This document shows, in pieces, positions 1-12,445 of a stretch of DNA of 64,000 nucleotides. The notes under the pieces are model-generated. The model worked only from the letters and a program-made list of their open reading frames with translations, was not told where the DNA came from and searched no databases. Within the stretch, counting starts at the first letter, position 1. Every line of letters begins with the position of its first letter. Location: contig CM038214.1 in the NCBI GenBank assembly GCA_021442155.1, positions 24,577,808 through 24,641,807 of the forward strand, given 5' to 3'. This DNA is from Cymbidium sinense. Lineage: Eukaryota > Streptophyta > Magnoliopsida > Asparagales > Orchidaceae. A program made the position numbers and the translations under genes.

Positions 1-2225
1 TAAAATGAAATAAATAAAAAAAATAAAACCTAAATATAAATCTAAAATAAAAACCTAAAATGTAAACCTAAAACAATAAAATAAAAACCTAAAACTAAAA
101 ATAAAAAATAAAACCTAAACCTAAAATATAAAATAAAATTAAAACTAAACTAAAAAATAAACATAGAGCTAAACCTAAACCTAAAAAAATAAACTAAAAT
201 AAAAAACCTAAACTAAAATAAGTAAACATAAAATAAATAAATTAACTAAATAAAAATAAAAAATAAACATAAATAAAAATAAAAGATAAAATAAACTAAA
301 ACTAAATGAACTTAAACCTACTGGTTTACTTAATTTTTTCTTAAAAAAGAACCCTAAATCCTAAACCTTAAACCCTAAATCCTAAACCCTAAATGCTAAA
401 ACTAACCCAAAACCCAAAACCCAAAACTCAAAATCCTAAACCCTAAACCCTAAACCCTAAAACCTAAACACTAAAGCCTAAACCATAAACCCTAAACCCT
501 AAACCCTAAAACCATAAACCTTAAACCCTAAACCAACCATAATCCAAAAACCCTAAACCCTAAAACCCAAAACCTTAAAGGCTAAACACTAAACCCTAAT
601 CCTGCAACCTAAATCTAAACCCTAAACCCTAAATCCTAAAACACTAAACCCTAAAGCCTAAACACTAAACCCTAAACCCTAAACCCTAAACCTTAATCCC
701 TAACCCTAAACCCTAAATCCTAAAATCCTAAACCCTAAAAATGTAAACCCTAAACCCTAAAAACCCTAATTGCTAAACCCTAAACCCTAAACCCTAAATC
801 CTAAAACCTTAAACCCTAAACCCTAAACCCTAAACCTTTAACCCCAAATGCTACTTAAACCCTAAACCCTTAGCTAACCCTAAACCATAAACCCTAAAAA
901 GCTAAAAACCAAAATCTAAACTAAATAAAACCTAAAAATAAAATAAATAAATAAACTTAAACCAAAATATAATAAAAATAAAAAAATAAAACTAAACTAA
1001 AACCTAAACCAAACCTAAAAGAAAATAAAATAACAAATAAAACTAAACTAAAATAAAATAAATAAAACCTAAATGAAACTAAAAAAAATAAAACCTAAAA
1101 ATAAAACTAAATCTAAAATAAAAATAAAATAAACCTAAAATAAAATAAATAAAAACTAAATGAAAACCTAAACCTAAAAAATAAAACTAAAAATAAATAA
1201 ACAATAAAACCTAAACCCTAAGCTAAAAAAAACCTAAACCTAAAATAAAAACAAAATAAACTTAAGCCTAAACTAAAATAAATAAAACTTAAACATGAAC
1301 TTAAAATAACCCTAAACCTAAACCTAAACCTAAACCCTAAAAAAAAATAAAATAAACTAAAATTAAACTTCAACCCATACTAAATAATAAAACCTAAAAA
1401 TAAACCTAAAATAATAACCTAAAACCTAAACCTAAAAAAATAGAATAAAAACCTAAATTTATAAAATAAAACCTAAACCCTAAACCCTAAACCCTAAACC
1501 TATAACCCTAAACCCTAAACCCTCCACTCTAAACCCTTAACCCCAAACCCAAAACCCTAAATCATAAACCCTAAACCTTAAAACCCAAACCCTAAACCCT
1601 AAACCCTAAAAACCCTAAACCCTAAGGCCTAAACACTAAACCTTAAACCCTAAACCCTAAACCTAACCCTAACAAACCCTAAACCCTAAATCCCTAAAAC
1701 CTAAACCCTAAATCTTCCTAAACTAAACCTAAACTAAAACCTAAAACTAAACCTAAACCTAAAATAAAATAAAAGTAAAACTCAACTAAAAATTAAACCT
1801 AAACCTAAACCTAAAATTTAAACTAAATTAAAGAACTTAAACTAAACTAAATAAGAAAACTTAAATAAAATAAAAATAAAATAAACTAAAATAAATAAAA
1901 AATAAACTAAACAAACTAAATAAACCTAAACATACCGGTCAGTTTACTTAATTTAAAAAAAAACCCTTAACCCTAAATTCTAAACCCTAAACCCTAAAAA
2001 TATCCCTATATCCTAAACCCTAAACCTACAACACTGAACTTATAACCCTAAACCTTAAACCCTAAAAAACCCTATGCTCTAAACCTTAAGCCCTAAACCC
2101 TAAAAAATAAATCCAAACCCTAAACCCTAAACCTAAACTGCAAAAACCAAAAAGCATAAACCCTAAAACCCTAAACCATAAACACTAAACCCTAAACCCT
2201 AAACCCCAAACACTAAACATAAACC
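1..2225. repeat. Telomere-like and A-rich satellite blocks, left end
   Basis: No gene is seen. A-rich words (TAAAATAAAACCT type) fill about 1-310, 921-1470 and 1721-1928. CCCTAAA-type telomere-like words fill about 341-920, 1471-1720 and 1955-2225. Junction boxes of the AAACCTACTGGTTTACTTAA type lie near 316-338 and, in a divergent form, 1928-1950. Intact CCCTAAA runs are short (two to five units) and are interrupted by single-base changes and indels, so this is an old interstitial array and not a working telomere end. Confidence 0.9.
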
Positions 2226-2300
2226 TAAAGCAACTAAATAAATTAAAAAATAAACCTAAACCCTAAAACCCATAAACCTAAACCTAAACCTAAACCCTAA
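2226..2300 (+). repeat. Linker repeat upstream of GRP copy 1
   Basis: This segment starts with an AAAGCAACTAAATAAATTAA word, continues with AAAAATAAACCTAAACCC and ends in CCCTAA directly at the GRP fragment. The same linker precedes most GRP fragments here (about 6565, 33671, 35071, 37416, 40411, 43513 and 44491, and in reverse at 58426-58510). It is therefore part of the amplified unit and not random telomeric filler. Confidence 0.75.
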
Positions 2301-2714
2301 GAATGGTAATCTTGATGGTAGAACATCACCATCAACCAGCTTAGCTAGATCCAGGAGGCTAAGGTGGAGGAGGCAAGCTTATCATAGTGGTGGAGGGGAT
2401 CTGCTGTGGTGGATATGGAGGTGGTGTGAGGTGGTGGTTACAGAGGTGGGAGAGTGATAGAGGTTATAATCGTGGTGGCAGGAGAGATCGGGATATGATG
2501 GTGGATCTCTACTGCGCCATGGTTGATGGGAACTAAAGAAACTTAAGAACGACCGACCATCGCTTATGAACTATGTCATTATAAGAGAGACTAGTTCTGG
2601 TTTTGATTTGCTCTATGTGTGCTCATTTTTATTTATGTCATCACTGTTCTAAAAACTTGTGGTTGATGAAATAAAAAGAAGAAATGTTGAATATGAATTT
2701 TTCTCTGTTAAAAT
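2301..2714 (+). pseudogene. Glycine-rich RNA-binding protein 3' fragment, copy 1
   Basis: This is the 3' part of a plant glycine-rich RNA-binding protein gene (GRP7/GR-RBP type, a nuclear and cytoplasmic RNA chaperone). It begins inside the end of the RRM: NGNLDGR here corresponds to the family motif NGQxLDGRxITVN. The Gly-rich tail follows in shifting frames (GYNRGGRRDR is still visible). The ancestral end, inferred across copies, is DGNWRN-stop; here the Trp codon is TAA. About 170 bp of 3' UTR follows and ends in TCTCTGTTAAAA. The first two-thirds of the protein (RNP2, RNP1) is absent. Several indels make it non-coding. The identity of the fragment is firm; how it arose is inference. Confidence 0.82.
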
Positions 2715-5700
2715 AAAATAACCAAAACCCCTAAACCATAAACTAAGACTTGAACCCTAAAGCTAAAACCTAAACCTAAAACATAAAAAAAATAAAAAAA
2801 TAAAAAATAACCCTAACCATAAACCCTAAACCCTAAAACTAACCCTAAACCCTAAACTTATAACCCTAAATCATGAACCTTAAACCCTAAAACTCTAAAT
2901 CCTAAACCTTAAACCCTAAACCCTAAAAGCCTAAACCTAAAACCCTAAACCCTAAAACCTACAACCCTAAACCCTAAACCCTAATCCCTAAACCCTAAAA
3001 ACCTAAAAACCTAAACCTAAACTAAATAAAACTTAAAAATAAATTAAATAAAAAACATAAACCTAAATAAAATAAAAACCTAAACTAAAACCTAAACCTA
3101 AACCTAAACCTAAACCTAAAGCTAAAGTTAAACGTAATAATAAAATTAAATAAAAAATAAAAACTAAACTAAAATAAAGTAAATAAAAACCTAAACTAAA
3201 CTAAAAAATAAAAACCTAAATAAAATAAAAACTAAATGAAAATAAAATAAAATAAACCAAAAATAAAAATCAAAACTAAATAAAACATAAACCCAAAGTA
3301 TAAACAAATAATAAACCTAAAAAATAAATAAAAATAAACATTAACCAAACTTAAAAAACTAAACCTAAATAAACAAAAAATAAAATAAACCTAAACCTAA
3401 ACTAAAATAAATAAAGCCTAAACCTAAACCTAAAATAAATTAAACCTAAACCCTGAACTAAATAAAATAAAATATACTAAAAATAAATCTAAACCTAGAC
3501 TAAAAAATAAAATCTAAAAATAAACCTAAAATAAAAAGCTAAAACTGAAACTTAAAAAAGTAAAATAAAAACCTAAACCTAAACCTAAATATAAAAAATA
3601 ATACCTAAACCTTAAAAAAAAAATATAAACATAAACTTAAAAAAATAAACTAAAATAAAAAAACTAAAATAAAATAAATAAACCTTAACTAAATAAAATA
3701 AACTAAAAGAATATTTAAATAAACCAAAATAAAAATAAAAAATAAAATAATAAAAAAAATCCTAAACCTAAACCCTAAACCATAAAACCTAAATTCTAAA
3801 CCCTAAACCCTAAAACTAATCCTAAACCCTAAACCCTAAACCTACAACCCTAAACCCTAAACCTTAAACCCTAAATCCTAAATCCTAAAAAACATTAAAC
3901 CCTAAACCTTAAAGTAATCATAAACCCTAAACCCTAACCCTAACCCTAATCCTAAACCCTAAAGACTAAACCCTAAAACTCTAAACCCTAAACTAACCCT
4001 AAACCATAAACCCTACACCCTAAAGCCTAAACTCTAAACCTTAAAACCTAAACTATCCTAAACCTGCTTAAAACCCTAAACCTAAAACCTAAACCTAAAG
4101 CCCAAGCACTAAACCCTAAACCCTAAAATCACTAAACCTTAAACCCTAAACCAAAACCAAAACCTTAACAACCTAAAAACCAAAACTTAAAGTAAATAAA
4201 ACCTAAAAATAAAATAAATAAAAAACCTAAACCTAAATAAAATAAAATAAAAACCTTAACTAAAACTTAAACCTAAACCTAAAAAAATAAAATAAAAATT
4301 ATAAAATAAACTAAAAATAAAATAAATAAAAATTAAACTAAACTAAAATAAAATAAACCTAATAATAAAACAAAAAAATAAAACTAAACATAAAATAAAA
4401 ATAAAATAAACCTAAAATATAATAAAAATTAAATAAAAACCTAAACCTAAACCTAAAAATAAATCTTAAAAAAATTAAAAATAAAACCCAAACTCCAAAC
4501 TAAAATAAAAACTAAACCTAAAATAAAAAAAATAAAAAAATAAAAATTAAACTAAATAAATAAACCTAAACAACCTAAACCTAATAAACTAAATAAAATA
4601 AATAAAACTAAAATAAACCAAAACTTAAACTAAAAAATAAAACCTAAAAATAAACTTAAAATAAAACCTAAAACCTAAACCCAAAACCCTGAACCCTAAA
4701 AAGCTAAAAACCTAAACTAAATAAAACTAAAAATAAAATAAATAAAAAACCTAAACCAAAATAAAAAAATAAAATAAAATAAAAACATAAACTAAAACCT
4801 AAAACTAAACTTAATCCTAAAATAAAAATAAAATAAAAACTAAACTAAAATAAACCTAAAATAAAATAAAACAAGAACTAAAGAAAAACCTAAACCTAAA
4901 AAAATAAACCTAAAAATAAATAATAAATAAAACCTAAACCCTAAACTAAAAAAAACCTAAACCTAAAATAAAATAAAATAAACTTAAACTAAATTAAGAT
5001 AAACTAAACTAAAATAAATGAAACTTAAACCTAAACCTAAAATACACTAAACCTAAACCTAAACCTAAACAAAATAAAATAAAATAAACTAAAAATAAAC
5101 CTAAACCTAAACTTAAAAATAATACCTAAAAATAAACCTAAAATAAACCTAAAATAAAAACCTAAAACCTAAACCTAAACCTAAAAGTACAAAATAAAAC
5201 CTAAACCTAAAAAATAAAATAAAAATACAAAACTAAATAAAAATAAAAAACCTAAATAAAAATAAAAAGCAAAATAAACTAAAATAAAAAATAAACTAAA
5301 TAAGCTAAATAAACTTAAACCTACTAGTTTATTTAATTAAAAAATGGAAAAATAAAAAAACATAAAAACAAATAAAAAACCATAAACCCTAAACTTACAA
5401 CCCTAATCCCTAAACCCTAAACCATAAAACCCTAAACACTAAACCCTTAACCCTAATCCCTAAAATCTACAACCCTAAAACCTAAACCCTTAACACTAAA
5501 CCCTAAACCCTAAACCCTAAACCCTAAACCCTAAACGCTAAACCATAAATACCTAAAAACCTAAACTTAAACATAATAAAACCTAAAAATTATATAAATA
5601 AATAAAACCTAAACCAAAATAAAATAAAAACCTAAACTAAACCTAAACCTAAACCTAAACCTAAAGTTAAACCTAAACCTAAAAATAAAATAACACAAAA

Positions 5701-6564
5701 AATATAAACTAAATTAAAATAAAATAAATAAAACCTAAACAAAACTAAAAATTAAAATAAAACCTAAAAATAAAAAAACTAAATAAAATAAAAACTAAAC
5801 ATAAAATAAAAATAAAATAAAAAAAACTAAATAAAAACCTAAACCTAAAAAATAAACCTAAAAATATAAAAAATAAAACTTAAACCCAAACTAGAAAAAA
5901 AAACTAAAGCTAAAATAAACAAAATAAAATAAACCTAAACCTAAACTAAAATAAATAAAACCTAAACCTAAACTTAAAATAAACTAAATATAAACCCTAA
6001 ACTAAATAAAAGAAATAAACTATAAGTAAACCTAAACTAAAAAATAAAACCAAAAATAAAAAAATAAAACCAAAACCTAAACCTAAAAATAAAAATAAAA
6101 ACCTAAACCTAAACATAAAAATAAAAAAGAAAACCTAAACCTTAAAAATAAAATAAAAAACTAAACTAAAAAATAAACATTAACCCAAACCTAAACCTAA
6201 AAAATAAACTAAAATAATAAACTTAGACTAAAATAAATAAACCTAAAATAAAATAACTAAACTAAATAAAAATAAAAAGTAAACATAAAGAAAAAAATAA
6301 AGTAAAATAAATAAAAATAAACTAAATAAACCTAAACCTACAAGTTTACTTAAATAAAAAAAACCCTAAACCTTAAATTCTAAACCCTAAACCCTAAAAC
6401 TAACCCTAAACCCTAAACCCTAAACCTATAACCCTAAATCCTAAACCCTAACCCTAAACCCTGAAAACCCTAAACCCTAAACCCTAAACCCTAATCCTAA
6501 ACCCTAAACCCTAAATGCTAAAAACTTAAACCATAAATCCTAAATCCTACACCCTTAACCCTAA
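2715..6564. repeat. Telomere-like and A-rich satellite, GRP1 to GRP2
   Basis: No gene is seen. Telomere-like blocks lie at about 2715-3010, 3761-4190, 5341-5560 and 6359-6560. A-rich blocks lie at about 3011-3760, 4191-5318 and 5561-6338. Junction boxes sit near 5318-5338 (CTACTAGTTTATTTAATT form) and 6338-6357 (CTACAAGTTTACTTAAAT form). The order of sub-words inside successive A-rich blocks is similar, which indicates copies of one roughly 0.8-1 kb sequence and not random drift. Confidence 0.88.
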
Positions 6565-6648
6565 AGCTAAACCTAAAGTAACTAAATAAATTAAAAAAGA
6601 AACATAAACTCTAAACCTAATAAACCTAAACCTAAACATAAACCCCAA

Positions 6649-7070
6649 GAATGGGCAAAACCTTGACGGTAGGAACATCACCATCAATCGGCCAGATCTA
6701 AAAGCTGGAAAGGACATCTAAGGTGGTGTGGGATCTAGGTGGTGGATATGGAGGTGGGTGCTGGGGCAGATTATGGATGCTGAGGAGGATGGAGGTTACA
6801 ACCATGGTGGTGGCAGAGTGAGAGATCGAGGATATGATGGTGGATCCCATTACTGAGAGGCCGTTGGTTCCGTGGGAAGAGAACCAAAGAACAATCGATC
6901 CGATTTACTTATACGTGTCTTTCTAGAGACTAGTTATCAGGGTTTTGATTTTCTATGTGTGCTCATTTTTTATCTATGTTGTAGGTGTCTTAGAGAACTT
7001 GGTGTGTATTACTTGGTTGATAAATCAAAAGAAGAAATGTTGAAAATGAATTTTTTCTCTATTAAAAAAA
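6649..7070 (+). pseudogene. Glycine-rich RNA-binding protein 3' fragment, copy 2
   Basis: This copy has the cleanest RRM end on the plus strand: NGQNLDGRNITIN reads without interruption from 6650, then the frame is lost at the Gln-Ala-Gln-Ser segment. The Gly-rich part is shifted by indels. A 78-codon open frame from the ATG at 6872 lies in the tail and 3' UTR and is an accident of the UTR. The 3' end is TTTTTTCTCTATTAAAAAAA at the join with telomere-like sequence. A linker repeat lies upstream from about 6565. Confidence 0.82.
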
Positions 7071-10000
7071 ACACCAAAAACCTTAAACCCAAAAACCCAA
7101 AACCCTAATACCTAAAACCTAAACTCTAAACCCTAAACCCTAAACCCTAAATCCCATACCCTAAACCACAAACCCTAAACCCTAAACCCTAAACCTAAAT
7201 AAAATAAAAAATAAACCTAAAATAAAATAAACTAAAAACGAAATAGAAACCTAAAATAAAAAATAACCTAAAAATGAATAAAAATTAAAATTTAAACACT
7301 AAACTAAAAAAACCTAACCCTAAAATAAAAAATATACCTAAACCTAAACTAAAATAAACTAAACCAAAATAAATAAAACTTAAACCTAAACCTACCTAAA
7401 CCCTAATATAATAAAATAAACCTAAAAAATAAACATAAACTTAAACTATAAAATAAATAAAAAATAAACCTAAAATAAAACCTAAACCTAAACCTAAAAA
7501 ATAAAATAAAACCTAAACTAAAGCTAAAATAAAAAAATAAATAAAACATAAAAAATAAAAAATAAACCTAAACCTAAACCTAAAAAAATAAACTAAATAA
7601 ATAACCTAAACTAAAATAAAGAATCCTAAAATAAATAAACTAAACTTAATAAAAGTAAAAAAAATTAATATAAATAAATAAAATAAACTAAAATAAATAA
7701 AAAATAAACTAAATAAACCTAAAGTTTATTTAATCTAAAAATAAAAATAAATAAATAAAATAAACCCTAACCTTAAACCCTAAACCCTAAACCCGAAAAT
7801 GAACCCTAAACCCCAAACCCTGAACCCTAAACCTACAACCCTAAACGCTAAAACCTAAACCTTAAAACCCTAAACCTTAAATCCTAAAACCCTAAACCAA
7901 TAACCTTAAACCCTAAACCCTAAAACCTACAACCTTAAACCCTAAACCTTAAACCCTAAAACTTAAATCCTAAACCCTAAAACCTAAAAACCTAAACTTA
8001 AAATAAATAAAACTTAAAAATCAAATAAATAAAAAACCTAAACCTAAATAAAATAAAAAATAAAATAAAATAAAAAACCTAAACTAAAACCCAAACCTAA
8101 ACCTAAACGTAAAAATAAAATAAAAATTAAACTAAAATAAATAAATAAATAAAAACCTAACTAAACTAAAAGAAAAAAACAAACCTAAAAATAAAAAACC
8201 TAAATAAAATAAAAATAAACATAAAATAAAAATAAAATAAAATAAAAACTAAATTAAAACCTAAACCTAAAAAATAAACCTAAAAAAATAAAAAATAAAA
8301 CTTAAACCCTAAACTAAAAAAAGCCTAAACCTAAATAAAAAAAATAAACAAACCTAAAATAAACAAAAATAAATAAACCTAAACCTAAAATAAATTAAAC
8401 CTAAACTTAAAAAATAAAATAAAATAAACTAAAAATAAAGCTAAACCTAAAATAATAAAACAAAACCTAAAAGTAAACCTAAACCCTAAACATAAAAAAA
8501 AAATAAAATAAAAGCTAAACCTAAATGTAAAATTAAAATAAGACCTAAACCTAAAAAATAAAATAAAAATAAAACTAACCAAAAAAATAAGCATAAACCT
8601 CAACCTAAAGCTAAAAAATAAACTACAATAAAAAACCTAAACTAAAATAGATAAACCTAAAATAAATAAACTAAACCAAAAAATAAAAAAAAAACATAAA
8701 TCAAAAACTTAAAATTAACTAAATAAACTAAATAAACCTAAACCTACAGGTTTACTTAATTTTAAAAACCCTAAACCTACAACCCTAAACCTAAACCCTA
8801 AAAAACCCTAAACCTTAAACCCTAAACTAAACCAACCCTAAATTAAACCTAAACTAATCTTAACCTTAAACCCTAAATCCTAAACCATAAAATCCTAAAC
8901 CCTAAACCCTAAACTAACCCTAAAATTAAATCCTAAATCCTAAAAACCCTAAATGCTGAACTCTAAATAAACCCTAAACCCTAAGCTAACCTTAAACCCT
9001 CAAAACCCTAAACCCTAAAGCCTAATCACTAAACCCTAAATCCTAAACCCAAAACCCTAACCCTAAACCCTAAAACCCACAACTCTAAAATCATAAATAA
9101 ACCAAAGGTAAACTATAAATCAGAATTAAACCAAAAAACCTAAAAACCTAAACTAAATGAAACCTAATAATAAAAAAAAACTAAACCTAAATAAAATAAA
9201 AAATAAAATAAAATATAAACCTAAATTAAAACCTAATTCTAAACATAAAAATAAAATAAAATAAAAATAAAAATAAACTAAAATAAAATAAATAAAAACT
9301 TAAACTAAATTAAAAAATGAAATAAACCTAAGAACAAAAAACCTAAAGAAAATAAAAACTAAATGTAGAATTAAAATAAAATAAACCTAAAATAAAATAA
9401 AATAAAAACTAAATAAAACCTAAACCTAAAAAATAAACCTAAAAATAAATAAAAAAAATAAAACTTAAACCTTAAACTAAAAAAAACCAAAACCTCAAAT
9501 AAAATATTATAGATAAAATAAAATAAACCTAAACCTAAACTAAAATAAACTAAACTAAAATAAATAAAACCTAAACATAAACATAAAATAAACTAAACTT
9601 AAACCTAAACCTTAACTAAATAAAATAAAATAAACTAAAAATTAACCTAAACATAAATTAAAAAATAAAACCTAAAAATAAACCTAAAATAAAACTTAAA
9701 ACCTAAACCTAAACAAAAAAATAAAAATCAACTAAAAAATAAACCTAAACTTAAAAAATAAACTAAAATAAAAAACTTAAAATAAAATAAATAAACTAAA
9801 CTAAATAAAAATAAATAATAAAATAAACTCAAATAAATAAATAATAAAATAATAAACTAAATAAACCTAAACCTATTGGTTTACTTAATATAAAAAAAAA
9901 CTAAACACTAAATCCTAAACCCTATGCCCTAAACCCTAAAACTAACTCTAATCCCTAAATAATATACCTACAATGCTAAAACTACAACCCTAAACCCTAA

Positions 10001-10204
10001 ACCTTAAAACCCTAAATCCTAAACCCTAAACCCTAAACCCTAAACCCTAAAACCCTAAACCTTGAACCCCAAGCCCAAAACCCTAAAACCCTAAACCCTA
10101 AACCCTAAACCCTAAACCCTAAATCCTATAACCTACAAGATTAAACCCTAAACTCCAAACCCTAAACCTTAAACCCTAAACCATAAACTAACCCTAAACC
10201 CTAA
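7071..10204. repeat. Telomere-like and A-rich satellite, GRP2 to GRP3
   Basis: No gene is seen. Telomere-like blocks lie at about 7071-7200, 7760-7990, 8766-9150 and 9895-10204. A-rich blocks lie at about 7201-7725, 7991-8740 and 9151-9868. Boxes are near 7724-7740, 8741-8762 (CTACAGGTTTACTTAATTTT) and 9868-9888 (CTATTGGTTTACTTAATA). The three consecutive A-rich-to-box units are spaced about 1.0-1.1 kb, the most regular stretch of the left half. Confidence 0.88.
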
Positions 10205-10662
10205 GAATGGGCAACCTTAATAGGAACATCACTCAACCAGCCACTACATCAGGGAGTGAAGGCAAGAGGTGGTATCAAGTGTGGGGGGATCTGGAGGTGC
10301 TGGTTGATATGGAGGTGGTGGTCAGAGTAGTGGTGGTTATGGAGGCAGGAAGAGCGATGGAGGTTACAACCATGGTGGTGGTAGAGGGAGAGATCAGGGA
10401 TATGATGGCGGATCCTGCTACTCGAGAGGCTGGGATGGTTCTGATGGGAACTAGAGAAATTGAAGAATGATCGATCCAATTTGCTGCTTATGAAACTATA
10501 TCTTTACAGTAGAAATAGTTTTACTTATCTAAAGATTTTTATTTGCTCAATGGGTGCTCATTTTGATCTATGTCATCGCATGTGTCTTAGAAAACTTGCT
10601 ACTTGGTTGATGAAATCTAAAAGAAGAAATGTTGAATTTGCATTTGTTCTCTATTAAAAAAA
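10205..10662 (+). pseudogene. Glycine-rich RNA-binding protein 3' fragment, copy 3
   Basis: The fragment starts AATGGGCAACCTTAATAGGA. A deletion puts the ATG at 10207 in frame with LNRNIT, and the frame is then lost. Out-of-frame reading of the Gly codons gives a Val/Met/Glu-rich 87-codon frame that is not the family protein. The ancestral Trp codon is TAG. The 3' UTR retains CTTGGTTGATGAAAT-type sequence and AAGAAGAAATGTTGAAT, ending CTCTATTAAAAAAA. The linker repeat is absent: plain CCCTAAA-type words abut it. Confidence 0.8.
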
Positions 10663-11721
10663 CCTTAAACCCTAAACTAAAACACAAACCTTAAACCTAA
10701 AACCTAAATCCTAAACCCTAAACCCTAAACCTTAAACCCTAAACCCCAAACCCTAAACCTTAAACCCTAAACCCTAAACCCTAAAAAGCTAAAAACCTAA
10801 ACCTAAACTAAATAAAACTTAAAAATAAAATAAATAAGCAAACCTAAACCAAAATAAAATGAAAAAAAAATAAAATAAAAACATAAACTAAAACTAAACC
10901 TAAACCTAAAAAAATTAAATTAAAAATTAAAACTAAACTAAAATAAAATTAAAACCTAAACTAAACTAAAAATATATAAAACCTAAATAAAATAAAACTA
11001 ATCCTAAAATAAAATAAAATAAAATAAAACTAAATAAACTTAAACTTAATAAATAAACTTAAAAATAAAACCCAAAAAATAAATAAAAAAATAAAACCTA
11101 AACTAAATTAAAAAAATAAAACCTAATATAAAAATAAAAAAAATAAAAATAACCTAAACCTAAATTAAAAATAAACTAAACCTAAAATAAACTAAACCTA
11201 AACTAAAAAATAAAATAAAATAAAACTCAACTAAAAAATAAACTTAAACCTAAAATAAAAAACTTGAACTAAAATAAATAAATGAAACTAAAAAAAATAA
11301 ACCTAAATAAAAATAAAAAATAAAATAAACTCAAATAAAGAAAAAATAAACTAAATAAACCTAAACCTACTGGTTTACTTAATTTAAAAAAAAACCCTAT
11401 ACCATAAATCCTAAACCTTAAACCTAAACTCTAAACCTTAAAACTAACCCTAAATCCTAAACCCTAATCCTAGAACCCTAAACCTACAACCCTAAACCCT
11501 AAAACCCTAAACCCTAAACCCTAATCCTTAAACCTAAACCCTAAACCCTAAAACCTTAGACCCTAAACCCTAAACCCTAAACCTAAAACTTACAACCCTA
11601 AACCTTAAACCCCAAACCCTAAACCCTAAACCATAAACCTAAGCTAACCCTAAACACTAAACCCTAAACTAACCCTAAACACTAAACCCTAAACTAACTC
11701 TAAACTAACCCTAAACCCTAA
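10663..11721. repeat. Telomere-like, A-rich, telomere-like unit
   Basis: Telomere-like words occupy 10663-10800, A-rich words about 10801-11362, the box about 11362-11383 (CTACTGGTTTACTTAATTT), and telomere-like words 11390-11721. With its flanking GRP fragments this forms one complete composite unit of about 1.5 kb (10205 to 11722). No gene is seen. Confidence 0.88.
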
Positions 11722-12200
11722 GAATGGCTAGAACCTTGATGACAGGAACATCACCGTCAACTCAGCTCACTCTAGATCTAGCAGTGGAGACAAAGATGGA
11801 GGTGGAAGTCATCACAATGGTGGTGGGGATTCTGGAGGTGCTAGTGGATCTGAAGGTGATAGTGGATATGGAGGTGGTGGTCAGAGCAGTGGTGGTTATG
11901 GAGGTGGGAGGAGTGATGGAGGTTACAGTGGTGGTGGAGGGAGAGATCATGGATATGATGGCAGATCTCACTACTAAAGAGGTCGGGGTGGTTCTGATGG
12001 GAATTAGAAACCAAGAAACCAATCCGACCGCTATGGAACTATGTCTTACAAGAGAGATGGTTCTATTATCTAGGGTTTTGATTTGCTCATGGGTGCTCAT
12101 TTTATCTATGTATCATGCCTTAAAAAACTTGGGGTGCTACTTGGTTAATGAAATCGAAAAAAAGAAATGTTGAATCTGAATTTGTTCTCTATTAAAAAAA
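11722..12200 (+). pseudogene. Glycine-rich RNA-binding protein 3' fragment, copy 4 (best preserved)
   Basis: One frame from 11723 runs almost through the whole fragment: NG-stop-NLDDRNITVNSAHSRS, then Gly-rich repeats including GYGGGGQSSGGYGGGRSDGG and GRDHGYDGRSHY. A stop at the expected Ser (TAC TAA) follows, and the terminal Trp codon is TAG. The first stop (TAG) replaces the Gln codon CAG of NGQNLDG. It is the best guide to the ancestral tail. The ATG at 11724 opens a 149-codon frame that is one base out of step and is not the family protein. The 3' UTR ends in TTGTTCTCTATTAAAAAAAA. No linker repeat lies upstream. Confidence 0.85.
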
Positions 12201-12445
12201 ATGTTAAACCTTAAACTTAAACTTAAACCCTAAAACTAAAACCTATACCCTAAACCCTAAACCTTATACCTTTAACCCTAAACCCTATACCCTAAATCCT
12301 AAACCCTAAAAACCCTAAACCCTAAACCCTAAAATCTAAACCCTAAACCCTAAAACCATAAAGCCTAAATGCTAAACCCTAAACCCTAAAACTACAACCC
12401 TAAACCCAATACCCTAAACCCCAAACCCTAAACCCTAAACCTTGA
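12201..12445. repeat. Telomere-like block
   Basis: CCCTAAA-type words with single-base variants run up to the unique DNA that starts near 12446. There is no A-rich block and no box. Confidence 0.85.

Noticed and set aside
1..920. A functional chromosome-end telomere
   Set aside because: The CCCTAAA runs are short and full of variants, are mixed with A-rich blocks, and occur throughout 64 kb in two orientations. This is interstitial or subtelomeric repeat.
8385..8603. Phe-rich open frames on the strand opposite A-rich blocks (also 23910-24146, 28113-28337, 62639-62833, 63776-63958)
   Set aside because: They are translations of TTTATTTT-type satellite. The amino-acid make-up is only F, I, L, R, Y and S in repeat order, with no domain and no conserved start.
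10249..10479. His/Ser/Pro-rich frames antisense to GRP copies (also 11762-12100, 35202-35402, 37489-37764, 43636-43821, 44655-44837)
   Set aside because: They are the complement of Gly-rich codons. The sense strand carries the recognisable RRM end and tail.
11724..12173. 149-codon plus-strand frame over GRP copy 4
   Set aside because: It is one base out of phase with the GRP frame; its Val/Met/Glu-rich product matches no family, while the neighbouring frame gives the Gly-rich tail.
1..12445. A CRISPR array, suggested by regular repeats
   Set aside because: Repeats are degenerate heptamers and kilobase units without unique spacers of constant length, in plant nuclear DNA.
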